NCBI RefSeq assembly: GCF_000023105.1
Contig: NC_012669.1
Span: 558,001-622,000 of the forward strand
Source of the DNA: Beutenbergia cavernae DSM 12333
Lineage (GTDB): Bacteria; Actinomycetota; Actinomycetes; Actinomycetales; Beutenbergiaceae
Direction of reading: 5' to 3'
DNA: 64,000 bases
Both the position numbers and the translations under genes were made by a program. A model generated the notes under the pieces. That model was given only the letters and a program-made list of their open reading frames with translations, was not told the origin of the DNA and made no database searches. This document shows positions 18,455-25,863 of this stretch, one piece after another. Numbering within the stretch: position 1 is the stretch's first letter; each line of letters opens with the position of its first letter.

Positions 18455-19051
18455 ATGGCCGACACCGGCCGCATCATCGCCGAGACCCGGGCCGAGCGCG
18501 CCCGGCTCGTCGGCATCCTCGAGGGCCTCGCGCCTGCTCAGTGGGCCGCGCCGTCGCTGTGCGACGGCTGGCGGGTCCGCGAGGTCGTCGCCCACATCAC
18601 GATGCCGTACCGGATCGGCGGCCTCGGCTACCTCGCGGGACTGGCACGGGCCGGGTTCCGGTTCCACGTCTACGCGGACCGCGCGGCCCGCGCCGACACC
18701 GCTCGCATGGACGACGCCGCGCTGCTCGCCTCGCTCCGCGACAACATCGATCACCCCTGGCGGCCGCCGGGCGGTGGCGCGCTCGGGGCGCTCAGCCACG
18801 ACGTGATCCACGGGCTCGACATCACCGAACCGCTCGGCCTCCCCGGGCCGCCCGCCGAGCGCGTCGCGCTCGTGCTGGCCGAGAGCAAGGCCAAGCAGTA
18901 CGCCTACTTCGGCGTGGACCTCGACGGCGTGCGGCTGGAGGCCACGGACGCCGACGTCGCGATCGGTGACGGCCGCACGGTCCGGATGCCGGTGCGCGAC
19001 GTGCTGCTCGTCGTCACGGGACGGAGCCCGATGCCGGCGCCCGCGGGCTGA
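18455..19051 (+). CDS. Mycothiol-dependent maleylpyruvate isomerase / DinB-like family protein
   Basis: 198 residues of the actinobacterial maleylpyruvate-isomerase-like family: RAERARLVGILEGL, SLCDGWRVREVVAHI (a metal-binding histidine) and LSHDVIHGLDI. Members are metal-binding four-helix proteins using mycothiol; the substrate of this one is unknown. I prefer the ATG at 18455, preceded by GGAAGGA, over an in-frame GTG at 18425 whose AGGAG abuts the codon. It lies just downstream of the ECF sigma gene. Confidence 0.85.
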   Translation: MADTGRIIAETRAERARLVGILEGLAPAQWAAPSLCDGWRVREVVAHITMPYRIGGLGYLAGLARAGFRFHVYADRAARADTARMDDAALLASLRDNIDHPWRPPGGGALGALSHDVIHGLDITEPLGLPGPPAERVALVLAESKAKQYAYFGVDLDGVRLEATDADVAIGDGRTVRMPVRDVLLVVTGRSPMPAPAG

Positions 19052-19077
19052 GGTTCGCGGCGCGCCCGCGCCACCTG

Positions 19078-19167
19078 CGAGTGCGGGATCCCTCCCGCCG
19101 ACACGCCGGGGGACGCGCGAGGCTTCACGCACTCGGGGAGTGTTGACTCCCGCCTCTCCCGCACTCG
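19078..19167. repeat. Hairpin F, dispersed GAGTGCG family
   Basis: CGAGTGCGGGA (19078-19088) pairs with TCCCGCACTCG (19157-19167), and a nearer CGCACTCG at 19128-19135 offers a shorter alternative. The left arm and following bases (GGATCCCTCCCG) resemble hairpin G at 6822. It begins 27 nt after the stop at 19051 and ends just before the ArsR promoter. Confidence 0.6.
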
Positions 19168-19175
19168 AAGGAGGG

Positions 19176-19205
19176 TTGACGCCGGCCTTGCTCGAAAGAT
19201 ATGTT
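19176..19205 (+). promoter_or_regulatory. Promoter of the ArsR-family gene
   Basis: TTGACG (19176-19181) and TATGTT (19200-19205) are 18 nt apart. The start of RNA would fall at about 19212-19213, the A of the preferred ATG, giving a leaderless mRNA. The -10 lies inside the palindrome at 19190-19225. Confidence 0.65.
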
Positions 19206-19225
19206 TCGAAACATGCCTTTCGAGC
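19190..19225. promoter_or_regulatory. 36-bp concentric palindromic operator
   Basis: An inner perfect palindrome ATGTTTCGAAACAT (19201-19214) is nested in outer arms GCTCGAAAG (19190-19198) and CTTTCGAGC (19217-19225), all sharing one centre; only two base pairs of the 18 are broken. It covers the -10 and the start codon, so the ArsR protein probably represses its own gene and the downstream peptidase. Confidence 0.85.
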
Positions 19226-19788
19226 ATGAGCCCACGAGCACCTCCTCGCTCGCGTCCCTGCGGGCGCTCAGCCACCCGCTGCGCCTGCGGATCGTCGAGC
19301 TGCTCGACGACGTCGGCCCGCTCACCGCGACCGAGGTCGCGGCTCAGCTCGCCGACACCCCCTCCAACTGCTCGTTCCACCTACGGGTCCTCGCCCGGGA
19401 GGGCCTCGTCGAGGAGGCGCCCGGCGGCCGGGGACGAGCGCGCCCCTGGCGGCTCGTCCGTCGCGACGTCGACGTACGCACCGACGACCTGGACGACGAC
19501 GGCCGCGCCCAGCTCCGCGCCGTCGTCGTCGCCCTCGCCGAGCGGTTCCGCACGCACGCCCTCGCCTGGCTCGACCGCCGCGGCGAGTTTTCCCCGGCCT
19601 GGCGCGAGGCCGCCACCTCCCGGCACCTGCTGCTCCGGCTCGCCCCTGAGGAGCTCCAGGACATCAACGAGCGCGTCACGGAGCTGCTCGCCCCCTACGT
19701 CGAGCGCGACGACGACGCCGTGCCCGCCGATGCCCGTTCGGTCGCGCTCACGATCGCCACGCTCCCCGTCCTCCCACCCCGAGCTTGA
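19213..19788 (+). CDS. ArsR-family winged-helix regulator
   Basis: 191 residues. The winged helix spans LRALSHPLRLRIVELLDDVG to NCSFHLRVLAREGLVEE (about 12-70) and the C-terminal half is helical, as in the larger HTH_20 ArsR proteins. No metal-binding cysteine cluster is visible, so it probably senses something other than a thiophilic metal. The ATG at 19213 is preferred over 19201 because the predicted transcript begins there. The S9 peptidase gene starts 19 bp after the stop and is likely its partner; both would be controlled by the 36-bp palindrome. Confidence 0.88.
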   Translation: MPFEHEPTSTSSLASLRALSHPLRLRIVELLDDVGPLTATEVAAQLADTPSNCSFHLRVLAREGLVEEAPGGRGRARPWRLVRRDVDVRTDDLDDDGRAQLRAVVVALAERFRTHALAWLDRRGEFSPAWREAATSRHLLLRLAPEELQDINERVTELLAPYVERDDDAVPADARSVALTIATLPVLPPRA

Positions 19789-19807
19789 CCGAACCGAGAG
19801 GCCAGCC

Positions 19808-21640
19808 ATGCACACGTTCGACGACTTCGTCCCACGCCGGCGGTTCCAGGACGCCGTCGCGCTCAGCCCCGACGGCACCCTCGTCGCGTACAGCGCGCAC
19901 GACGACGGCGCCTACTCGCTGCTCGTCCGTCCCGTCGCCGGCGGCGAGCCGCGCCGGCTCGCCCGGTTCGACGACCGCTCGGTGCGCGCCGTCGCGTGGT
20001 CGCCGTCGGGGGACCGGCTCGCGTTCTCGGCCGACCGCGACGGCGACGAGCAGACGCAGATCTTCGTCGTCGGGGCGGACGGCGGTGACCCGGTGCGACT
20101 GACCGACCGGGACGACCGGCAGTACGGGCTCGCGGAGCAGCCGTTCACCCCGGACGGCGCGACGCTCGTCTACTCCGGCAACGACCGCGACGAGTCCGCC
20201 TCGGACGTGCTCGTCCACGACCTCGCGACCTCGCAGGTGCGCCGCATCGAGATGGCGCCGGGCATCACCGCGCCGGTGGACGTGTCGCCGGACGGGCGCC
20301 TGCTGACCGTGCTCGTGCTGCACTCCAACTCCGACAGCGACGTCGCCGTCGTCGACCTGGCGGGCGGCGCCGACGCCGTCCGCACCGTCGCGAGCCACGA
20401 GGGCGCCGTACGGCACCTGCCCGGCCCATGGCTCGCGGACTCCTCCGGCTTCTGGCTCCGCACGGACCGCGACGCGGAGTTCCTCGCGCTCGCCACGTGC
20501 ACGCTCGACGGCGACGTCGAGGTGGTGCACGCACCCGACGCTGATGTCGAGCTCGTGACGACGGCGCACGGGCGCACCGCGTGGGTCGTCAACGAGCCCG
20601 GGGGGTTCGTGCCCTTCGTCCGCGACGAGCCGAGCGCCGAGTCGAGCGCCGAGCCGCGTCGCGTCGACCTGCCGGCCGGCGTGCTCGACGTCGCTGAGCT
20701 GGCCCCGGACGGCGTGACGCTCGTCGGGCTGTGGGGCAGCGGCGTACGTCCCCGCGAGCTCGTCGCGATCGACCTCGACGCCGCGCGGCTGCAATACCTG
20801 ACCGACAGCCGGCCGCCGGCGATCCTCGAGGGTGCGCCCGCCGCCCCGGTCGCGATCACGTACCCGACCCACGACGGCCGCGACGTGCCCGCCTGGCTGT
20901 ACCGGCCGTCGTCGGCCATGGGTGACGGCCCGTTCCCCGTGCTGCTCTCCGTGCACGGCGGGCCGGAGGCGCAGGAGCGCGCGGAGTACAACTACTCGGG
21001 CCTGTACCAGTACCTGCTCTCGCGCGGCATCGGTGTGCTCGCGCCGAACGTGCGCGGCTCGACCGGCTACGGCGCGAGCTACCAGAAGCTCATCCAGCGG
21101 GACTGGGGCGGCGGCGAGCTGGGCGATCTCGAGCACGCCGTGCGCTACCTGCGCACGCTGGAGTGGGTCGACGGCGATGCGATCGCCGTGTTCGGCGGCT
21201 CGTTCGGCGGGTTCGCGGCGCTGTCGTGCCTGTCGCGGCTGCCGGAGCTGTTCGCCGCCGGCGTCTCGGTGGTCGGCCCGTCCAACCTCGTCACGGTCGG
21301 ACGGTCGGTGCCGGCGACCTGGCGTCCGCTGATCCGCGCCTGGCTCGGAGACCCCGACGACGACCACGACTTCCTCATGTCACGCTCGCCCATCACGTAC
21401 GCCGACCAGATCGTGGCCCCGCTGTTCGTCGTCCAGGGCGCGAAGGACCCGCGCGTCGTGCAGGCGGAGAGCGACCAGATCGTCGACGCGCTCCGGGCCC
21501 GGGACGTGGTGGTCCGCTACGACGTGTACGAGGACGAGGGGCACGGCTTCACGAAGCGGGAGAACGAGATCCAGGCGCTGGGCGACGTCGCCGACTTCCT
21601 CGTCGAGCACCTCAGGCCCGCCGTCGTCACCTCCAGGTGA
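19808..21640 (+). CDS. S9 family prolyl oligopeptidase / acylaminoacyl-peptidase-like enzyme
   Basis: 610 residues. An N-terminal beta-propeller of WD40-like/TolB-like blades (LSPDGTLVAYS, SPSGDRLAFSAD) precedes an alpha/beta-hydrolase domain. The nucleophile is S465 in GGSFGG, with D in GAKDPRVV and H in DEGHGF completing the triad. The enzyme should cleave short peptides or acylated N-termini in the cytoplasm, since no signal peptide is seen. The ATG at 19808 gives a family-like N-terminus. It is the second gene behind the ArsR operator. Its end overlaps the convergent yeiH gene by 14 bp. Confidence 0.92.
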   Translation: MHTFDDFVPRRRFQDAVALSPDGTLVAYSAHDDGAYSLLVRPVAGGEPRRLARFDDRSVRAVAWSPSGDRLAFSADRDGDEQTQIFVVGADGGDPVRLTDRDDRQYGLAEQPFTPDGATLVYSGNDRDESASDVLVHDLATSQVRRIEMAPGITAPVDVSPDGRLLTVLVLHSNSDSDVAVVDLAGGADAVRTVASHEGAVRHLPGPWLADSSGFWLRTDRDAEFLALATCTLDGDVEVVHAPDADVELVTTAHGRTAWVVNEPGGFVPFVRDEPSAESSAEPRRVDLPAGVLDVAELAPDGVTLVGLWGSGVRPRELVAIDLDAARLQYLTDSRPPAILEGAPAAPVAITYPTHDGRDVPAWLYRPSSAMGDGPFPVLLSVHGGPEAQERAEYNYSGLYQYLLSRGIGVLAPNVRGSTGYGASYQKLIQRDWGGGELGDLEHAVRYLRTLEWVDGDAIAVFGGSFGGFAALSCLSRLPELFAAGVSVVGPSNLVTVGRSVPATWRPLIRAWLGDPDDDHDFLMSRSPITYADQIVAPLFVVQGAKDPRVVQAESDQIVDALRARDVVVRYDVYEDEGHGFTKRENEIQALGDVADFLVEHLRPAVVTSR

Positions 21641-22745
21641 GCATCGCCAGGCTCGTGCCGGTCACGATGAGCGAGAGCGCGCCCCCGAGGAGCAGGGGGC
21701 GCGCTCCCGCGCGGCGCAGCCCGGCCAGGTCGGTCGACAGGCCGATCGCCGCGAGCGCGACGGTCACGAGGAATCCCGCGGCGGTCGTGAGCGCGGCACT
21801 CGCCGACGTCGGCACCAGGCCGGCGCTGTTCGCCCCGGCGAGCGCGAGGAACCCGAGGAGGAACCACGGGACGGCGCGCAGCAGCGCCCGCCGACCCGTG
21901 CCGCCGTCGCCGGCGTCCGTCCCGCCGGCGGTGGCGCCGCGCCGTCCGCGCCGGGCGACGACGACGCCGAGGACCGCGCAGATCGGCACGATCATCAGGG
22001 TGCGGGTGAGCTTGACGACGACGGCGTCGTGCGCGGCATCCGGCCCGAACGCGGTGGCGGCGGCCACGACCGACGACATGTCGTTGACGGCCGTGCCGGC
22101 GAGGACGCCGAACGTGTGCGCGTCGAGACCGAGGGCGTGCCCGAGCGGCGGGAACGCGAGAGCCGCTGCGATGTTGAAGACGAACACGGTGGACAGGGCG
22201 TAAGCGACCTTCTCGCTCGCGGGCCGCAGGACGCCGGTGACGGCAGCGATCGCCGACGCGCCGCAGATCGCTGTGCCCACGCCGATGAGCGTGCGCAGGT
22301 CGGACTCGACGCGCATCGCCCGGCCGAGCGCCCACGCGGCGAGGAGGCAGACGGCGAGCGTGACGAGCATGACGGGCACGGCGTCGGCGCCGACGCGCGC
22401 GACCTCCGCGAGCGACAGCTGGGCGCCCAGCAGGATCACGCCGAGCTGGAGCACGGGCCGGCTGGCGACGGCGAGGCCGGGCTTGAGCGTGGCCGCGGCC
22501 CTGCCGCGGAGCGCCGCGGCGACGACGGCGCCGAGCAGGATCGCGCAGACCGGTGCGCCGAGGAGCGGGAACGCCCGCCCGACGAGCGTCGCCGGCGCGG
22601 CGATCGCCACGGCGAGGGCCAGACCGGCGAGCCAGGGGAGGCGTCGGCCACGCGCACCCGACGGCTCGTGCGCTTCGTCGCGGACGACGGCGTTCCCCCG
22701 CCCGGGTGCGGGTGCGGGGGTCGCGGCGATGGTCGGCTCGGGCAC
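21627..22745 (-). CDS. yeiH: YeiH family putative sulfate exporter
   Basis: A 372-residue membrane protein of the YeiH/UPF0324 family with about ten hydrophobic helices and the hallmark segments GVILLGAQLSLAEV, GVGTAICGASAIAA and GTAVNDMSSVVAAA. Family members are proposed sulfate exporters linked to cysteine or taurine use; transport has little direct support. The GTG start is family-consistent, with a soluble N-terminal extension of about 35 residues. The divergent LysR gene 71 bp away probably regulates it, as is common for yeiH. Confidence 0.9.
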   Translation of the reverse strand: MPEPTIAATPAPAPGRGNAVVRDEAHEPSGARGRRLPWLAGLALAVAIAAPATLVGRAFPLLGAPVCAILLGAVVAAALRGRAAATLKPGLAVASRPVLQLGVILLGAQLSLAEVARVGADAVPVMLVTLAVCLLAAWALGRAMRVESDLRTLIGVGTAICGASAIAAVTGVLRPASEKVAYALSTVFVFNIAAALAFPPLGHALGLDAHTFGVLAGTAVNDMSSVVAAATAFGPDAAHDAVVVKLTRTLMIVPICAVLGVVVARRGRRGATAGGTDAGDGGTGRRALLRAVPWFLLGFLALAGANSAGLVPTSASAALTTAAGFLVTVALAAIGLSTDLAGLRRAGARPLLLGGALSLIVTGTSLAMLTWR

Positions 22746-22802
22746 GTGGTCGACTCTGCGCGCCCGGCGGCTATGCCGGAACCCATCAGTTCACGGTATG
22801 CT

Positions 22803-22808
22803 TATAGT
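22803..22808 (+). promoter_or_regulatory. Predicted -10 of the LysR gene in the yeiH-lysR gap
   Basis: TATAGT lies 8 nt before the ATG at 22817 in the 71-bp divergent region, the only AT-rich stretch there. LysR binding sites (T-N11-A) are expected in this gap, but no single one stands out. Confidence 0.4.
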
Positions 22809-22816
22809 TGCTGCCT

Positions 22817-23731
22817 ATGGAGGAAGCCAGAGGCGGGCGCGGCCGCGGGGCCACGCTGGACGAGCTCCGGCTGCTCGTCGACGTGGCGGACCAGGGCAGC
22901 ATCTCGGCAGCGGCGCGGGCGCAGCTCATCAGCCAGCCGTCGGCGAGCGCACGGATGCGCACGCTCGAACGCCGGCTCGGGCTCGAGCTGGTCGACCGAC
23001 GCACGCGGGGCGCCGAGCTGACGGAGCACGGTCGCGTCGTGACCGACTGGGCGCGCGCCGTCGTCGCGGCGGCCGACACGCTGGTGACCGGCGCCGAGGC
23101 CCTCGCGGCCCGCCGCGACGAGCACCTCCGCCTCGCCGCGAGCCAGACGGTGGCCGAGTACCTCGTGCCCGGCTGGCTCGCTGAGCTGCGGCGCCGCGAC
23201 GGCGAGCACGCGACCCGGCTGCGTGTGGCGAACTCGCGCGACGTCGTCGCCGCGCTGCGCGCCCGGGACGTCGACCTGGGGTTCGTCGAGGGGCCGAGCG
23301 TGCCCGCGGACCTGCGCTCGCGGGAGGTCGCGACGGACCGGCTCGTGCTCGTCGTGGCGCCGGACCACCCGCTGGCGCGACGCCGTCGGCCGCTGACGCG
23401 GGAGGACCTGGCGGCCCTGCCGCTCGCATCCCGCGAGGACGGGTCCGGGACGCGGGACACCGTGCGTCGGGCGCTCGGCCGCGACATGGCGCCGCCGGCC
23501 GTGGAGCTCGACTCGAACGCGGCGGTCAAGGTGGTCGTCGTCTCCGGCGGGTTCGCCGCGGTGATGAGCGAGCTCGCCGTCGCGGCGGAGCTGCGCGACG
23601 GGCGGCTCGTCGAGGCGCCGCTCGAGGGGGTCGACCTGCGGCGGTCGCTGCGGGCGGTGTGGCGGCGGGACGCGGGGCTGTCGCGGGCGGCAGAGGCGAT
23701 GATCGCCGTCGCGGGCGGCCGGCGGCGCTGA
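22817..23731 (+). CDS. LysR-family regulator, probably of yeiH
   Basis: 304 residues. The N-terminal winged helix reads LDELRLLVDVADQGSISAAAR to ERRLGLELVDRRTRG; the rest is a substrate-binding-type effector domain (RLAASQTVAEYLVPGWLAEL, then PLASREDGSGTRDTVRRAL). The GSGTRD segment resembles the effector pocket of CysL/YeiE-type regulators, which adjoin yeiH. I use the ATG at 22817; a TTG three codons earlier has no support. The effector is not identifiable. Confidence 0.92.
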   Translation: MEEARGGRGRGATLDELRLLVDVADQGSISAAARAQLISQPSASARMRTLERRLGLELVDRRTRGAELTEHGRVVTDWARAVVAAADTLVTGAEALAARRDEHLRLAASQTVAEYLVPGWLAELRRRDGEHATRLRVANSRDVVAALRARDVDLGFVEGPSVPADLRSREVATDRLVLVVAPDHPLARRRRPLTREDLAALPLASREDGSGTRDTVRRALGRDMAPPAVELDSNAAVKVVVVSGGFAAVMSELAVAAELRDGRLVEAPLEGVDLRRSLRAVWRRDAGLSRAAEAMIAVAGGRRR

Positions 23732-23776
23732 GCACGACGGCAGCGAGCGCGACCTGACCTCCGCGCAGGTGGGCGT

Positions 23777-23827
23777 CGCGGGCTACGGCACTGACCCGCC
23801 CGGTGGGTCACTGCCGTACGGCCCGCG
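23777..23827. terminator. Long hairpin H between convergent lysR and fluC
   Basis: Arms 23777-23797 and 23805-23827 pair over about 20 bp (CGCGGGC, TACGGCA and TGACCC blocks) with a 2-nt bulge and a 7-nt loop. It lies in the 113-bp gap where two genes converge, so it may be a bidirectional terminator; no T-run is visible. Its sequence does not recur in the window. Confidence 0.65.
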
Positions 23828-23844
23828 TGAACGCCCCGCACCGC

Positions 23845-24207
23845 CTACAGCGAGCCCAGGGCGAACCCGCCCGAGCACACCAGCGCGCTCACCACGGCGA
23901 CGCCGAGCACGTAGACCGCAGCGCGCCGTCGTTCGCCCGCTCGCAGCAGCACGACGCCCTCGACGGCGGCCGTGCTGAACGTGGTGTACCCGCCGAGGAA
24001 GCCGGTCGCGACGACGGCGTGCCAGGTTGCCGGGACGGCGTGCGCCACGGCGAACCCGGCCAGCAGCCCGATGAGGAACGAGCCCGAGACGTTCACGACG
24101 GTCGTGCCGAGCCAGGGGAGAGCGGCGCGCGAGCGGACGACGCCGTCGACCACGAACCGCGCGGCGGCCCCGACGCCACCGGCCAGCGCGATGAGGACGA
24201 GAGTCAC
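23845..24207 (-). CDS. crcB: Fluoride channel FluC/CrcB, second subunit
   Basis: A 120-residue protein with four membrane helices. GGVGAAARF and GFLGGYTTFSTAAVE contain the family motifs, including the central TTFS that forms the sodium and fluoride path. FluC exports fluoride as a dual-topology dimer. The GTG start overlaps the stop of the upstream fluC homologue (GTGA). Tandem fluC genes with opposite topology, acting as a heterodimer, are known in Gram-positive bacteria. Confidence 0.93.
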   Translation of the reverse strand: MTLVLIALAGGVGAAARFVVDGVVRSRAALPWLGTTVVNVSGSFLIGLLAGFAVAHAVPATWHAVVATGFLGGYTTFSTAAVEGVVLLRAGERRRAAVYVLGVAVVSALVCSGGFALGSL

Positions 24208-24635
24208 GAGCGGCCCCGGCCGGCCGCCGCGATCCCGCCCCACGCCGCGAGCAGCCCGAGCACGAGGCTCGCCGCCACGTAGGCGACGCCGAGCCAGGTG
24301 TGCCCGCCGCGGACGAGCGTGTCGGCCTCGAGCATGAACGCCGAGTAGGTGGTGAAGCCGCCAAGCACACCGCTGCCGGCGAACACGCGCAGGCGGCGCC
24401 GTCGTCCGGTGTCGGCGCCTCGCAGCGCGAGCGTCTCCAGCAGGACACCGAGCGCGAACGCCCCGACGACGTTGATGCCGAACGTGGTGAGCGGGAGCTC
24501 CGCCCCGGACCACGTGAGGCGGGGCACGACGTCCTCGAGCCAGGCGCGCAGGGCCGTCCCGATCCCGCCGCCGAGGGCCACGAGCCCGACGAGCGCCGGG
24601 TCCCGGTGCACGGAGCGCTGCTCGGGGCCGGTCAC
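24204..24635 (-). CDS. crcB: Fluoride channel FluC/CrcB, first subunit
   Basis: 143 residues from the GTG at 24635, chosen because upstream codons run into hairpin A1. GGGIGTALR and GVLGGFTTYSAFMLE are the FluC motifs; the TTYS variant replaces the usual TTFS. Four membrane segments are visible. It is the first gene of a two-gene fluC operon and probably pairs with its downstream partner. No fluoride riboswitch was recognised upstream. The start has no strong ribosome site and could differ. Confidence 0.88.
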   Translation of the reverse strand: MTGPEQRSVHRDPALVGLVALGGGIGTALRAWLEDVVPRLTWSGAELPLTTFGINVVGAFALGVLLETLALRGADTGRRRRLRVFAGSGVLGGFTTYSAFMLEADTLVRGGHTWLGVAYVAASLVLGLLAAWGGIAAAGRGRS

Positions 24636-24662
24636 CGGTGAAGTCTGGCAGGCGCTCCCCGC

Positions 24663-24717
24663 CGACCGTGTCGTGAGGGTCTCGACGTGGCTGCTCCGGA
24701 CCCTCACGACACGGTCG
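24663..24717. repeat. Hairpin A1, one of two direct copies framing DUF559 gene A
   Basis: CGACCGTGTCGTGAGGGTC (24663-24681) pairs perfectly over 19 bp with 24699-24717 across a 17-nt loop. The right arm ends 2 nt before the stop codon of the minus-strand DUF559 gene. A 55-nt homologue with the same loop length and orientation lies at 25784-25838. It may also serve as a terminator. Confidence 0.95.
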
Positions 24718-24719
24718 CG

Positions 24720-25673
24720 TCACGCCGCGTGCCGTCGATGTGCGTCGAGGGCCAGCCGGACCTCCGCGGGAACGAGCCCGGTGCGGACGTCACCCGGGTC
24801 GTAGCGCAGGAAGGTGGCACCGCCAGTCAGCGTGATCCCGTTCTGGCGGCGCCGGTCACGTCGATCGGCTCCCGGGGCGCCGTGCACGCTCTTGCCCTCG
24901 ATCTCGGCGAGCAGCCAATGGTCCTCGTCAATGCGCCACCCCAGGTCGCCCCGAGCCTCCCCGCCGTCCGGTCGGCGGAGCCGGACCTGCAGATCGTCAG
25001 GTGGGAGTCCGGCGTCACGGCACTCGAGCCGTGCGAACGTCTCATAGGTCGATTCCGATCGTCCGTCCACGAGGCTCCACCATCCGGCGACGCGCTCGGC
25101 TCCCCGCCGACCGCGGACGAGCGAACGGACGTGCTCCAGGTCCTGGGCCGTGAGCAGCCCGAGGTTCACTGCCGAGTCCAAGACAGCGACGGCGTGGTCT
25201 CGGTCCAGCTCGGGGACCGCCTGTGCGAGTGCGACGTCGAGCGGTGCCACGGCGTGCCCGTCGCGGGTTCGCTCCACGACAGGGACAGCGAACCTCCGCA
25301 CGAGGATGCCGTCCCGAGATCGTCTGCTGTCGCCGTCGGCGAGCGCCACCTGTGGGCGAATACGGACGGGAAGACCCCAGAGCCCGTGCAGGGCGAGTGC
25401 CGCGGTACCGACCGCCACGGCGTCCGGGCCGTACGCCAGCAGACCCAGGACCGCGGCGCGGCGGCGCAGGCCTCCGGGGTCGAGCTCGCGCGTGCGTGCG
25501 GGGTCGACGTCGTAGACGCCAGTCGTGACGCGTACCCACGCGCGACGATCCGCGCGCGTGCGCACCGCCTTCCTGCTCATGCCGGCCGCGACGCACTGCG
25601 CGGTGGTCACCAGGCCGAGCTGCCGCCGGGCGGCGGCACGCACAAGCAGCGGTGCAGGTCGAAGGCGACGCAT
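24720..25673 (-). CDS. AbiEi-like HTH protein with C-terminal DUF559/Vsr-like nuclease domain (copy A)
   Basis: 317 residues from the ATG at 25673; an in-frame GTG at 25679 is also possible. The N-terminal winged helix (RRQLGLVTTAQCVAAGMS, then WVRVTTGVYDV) resembles AbiEi-type antitoxin domains. The C-terminal part carries a PD-(D/E)XK-like set, E211 in SESTYE, D243 in RGDLGW and E257/E259 in AEIEGK, followed by RRRQN and FLRYDPGD, as in DUF559/Vsr-type endonucleases. No AbiEii toxin gene adjoins it. It is framed by two direct hairpin copies. Substrate and role are unknown; nuclease activity is inferred from the motif. Confidence 0.82.
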   Translation of the reverse strand: MRRLRPAPLLVRAAARRQLGLVTTAQCVAAGMSRKAVRTRADRRAWVRVTTGVYDVDPARTRELDPGGLRRRAAVLGLLAYGPDAVAVGTAALALHGLWGLPVRIRPQVALADGDSRRSRDGILVRRFAVPVVERTRDGHAVAPLDVALAQAVPELDRDHAVAVLDSAVNLGLLTAQDLEHVRSLVRGRRGAERVAGWWSLVDGRSESTYETFARLECRDAGLPPDDLQVRLRRPDGGEARGDLGWRIDEDHWLLAEIEGKSVHGAPGADRRDRRRQNGITLTGGATFLRYDPGDVRTGLVPAEVRLALDAHRRHAA

Positions 25674-25716
25674 GGCCACCAGGCGACCACGACGTCGTCC
25701 CGTCCCACCGGCCGCC

Positions 25717-25763
25717 TGTGGGCAACCTGGGCCGGCTGATCCGCACGACGCTCCTGGGGACAA
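25717..25763 (-). promoter_or_regulatory. Paired DnaA-box-like motifs in the leader of DUF559 gene A
   Basis: TGTGGGCAA (25717-25725) and TGGGGACAA (25755-25763) each differ by one base from TGTGGACAA, the complement of the actinobacterial DnaA-box form TTGTCCACA. Their 38-bp offset is matched (37 bp) upstream of DUF559 gene B. They may be binding sites of the encoded HTH or promoter parts. Confidence 0.5.
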
Positions 25764-25783
25764 CCGCTCATTGACTCCGGGTC

Positions 25784-25838
25784 CGACCGTGTCGTGAGGG
25801 TCTCGACAGGGCTGTTCGGGACCCCCACGACACGTTCG
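25784..25838. repeat. Hairpin A2, second direct copy framing DUF559 gene A
   Basis: The left arm (25784-25802) is identical to that of A1 for all 19 nt and beyond into TCGAC; the loop is again 17 nt and the right arm (25820-25838) has two changes. It begins 26 nt downstream of the minus-strand sir2 stop codon, where a terminator would be expected. Confidence 0.95.
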
Positions 25839-25863
25839 GCGTCGTCGGACGTCAGGACTGGTT

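Larger units (their letters stand above)
24663..25838 (-). mobile_element. Candidate hairpin-framed DUF559 unit A
   Basis: 1,176 bp bounded by two direct copies of a 55-nt hairpin, containing one AbiEi/DUF559 gene and a 110-nt leader. It lies between fluC and sir2. A second unit with other hairpins but the same geometry lies at 61777-62945. No recognised transposase or recombinase is inside. Classification as mobile is inference from the paired duplication. Confidence 0.5.

Noticed and set aside
24663-24717. Ordinary intrinsic terminator only
   Set aside because: Termination is possible, but there is no T-tract, and recurrence of arms plus loop on both sides of one gene is not explained by it.
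24636-24720. Fluoride riboswitch upstream of the fluC pair
   Set aside because: The leader consists mainly of hairpin A1 and does not contain the conserved fluoride-aptamer blocks.
24720-25673. AbiE toxin-antitoxin system
   Set aside because: The N-terminal domain resembles AbiEi, but no AbiEii nucleotidyltransferase gene is adjacent to either copy.
25717-25763. Replication origin with DnaA boxes
   Set aside because: Only two imperfect boxes, no dnaA or dnaN nearby and no AT-rich unwinding region.
24663-25838. IS200/IS605-type insertion sequence
   Set aside because: Hairpin ends resemble that class, but no HUH transposase or TnpB is encoded; the only gene is an AbiEi/DUF559 protein.
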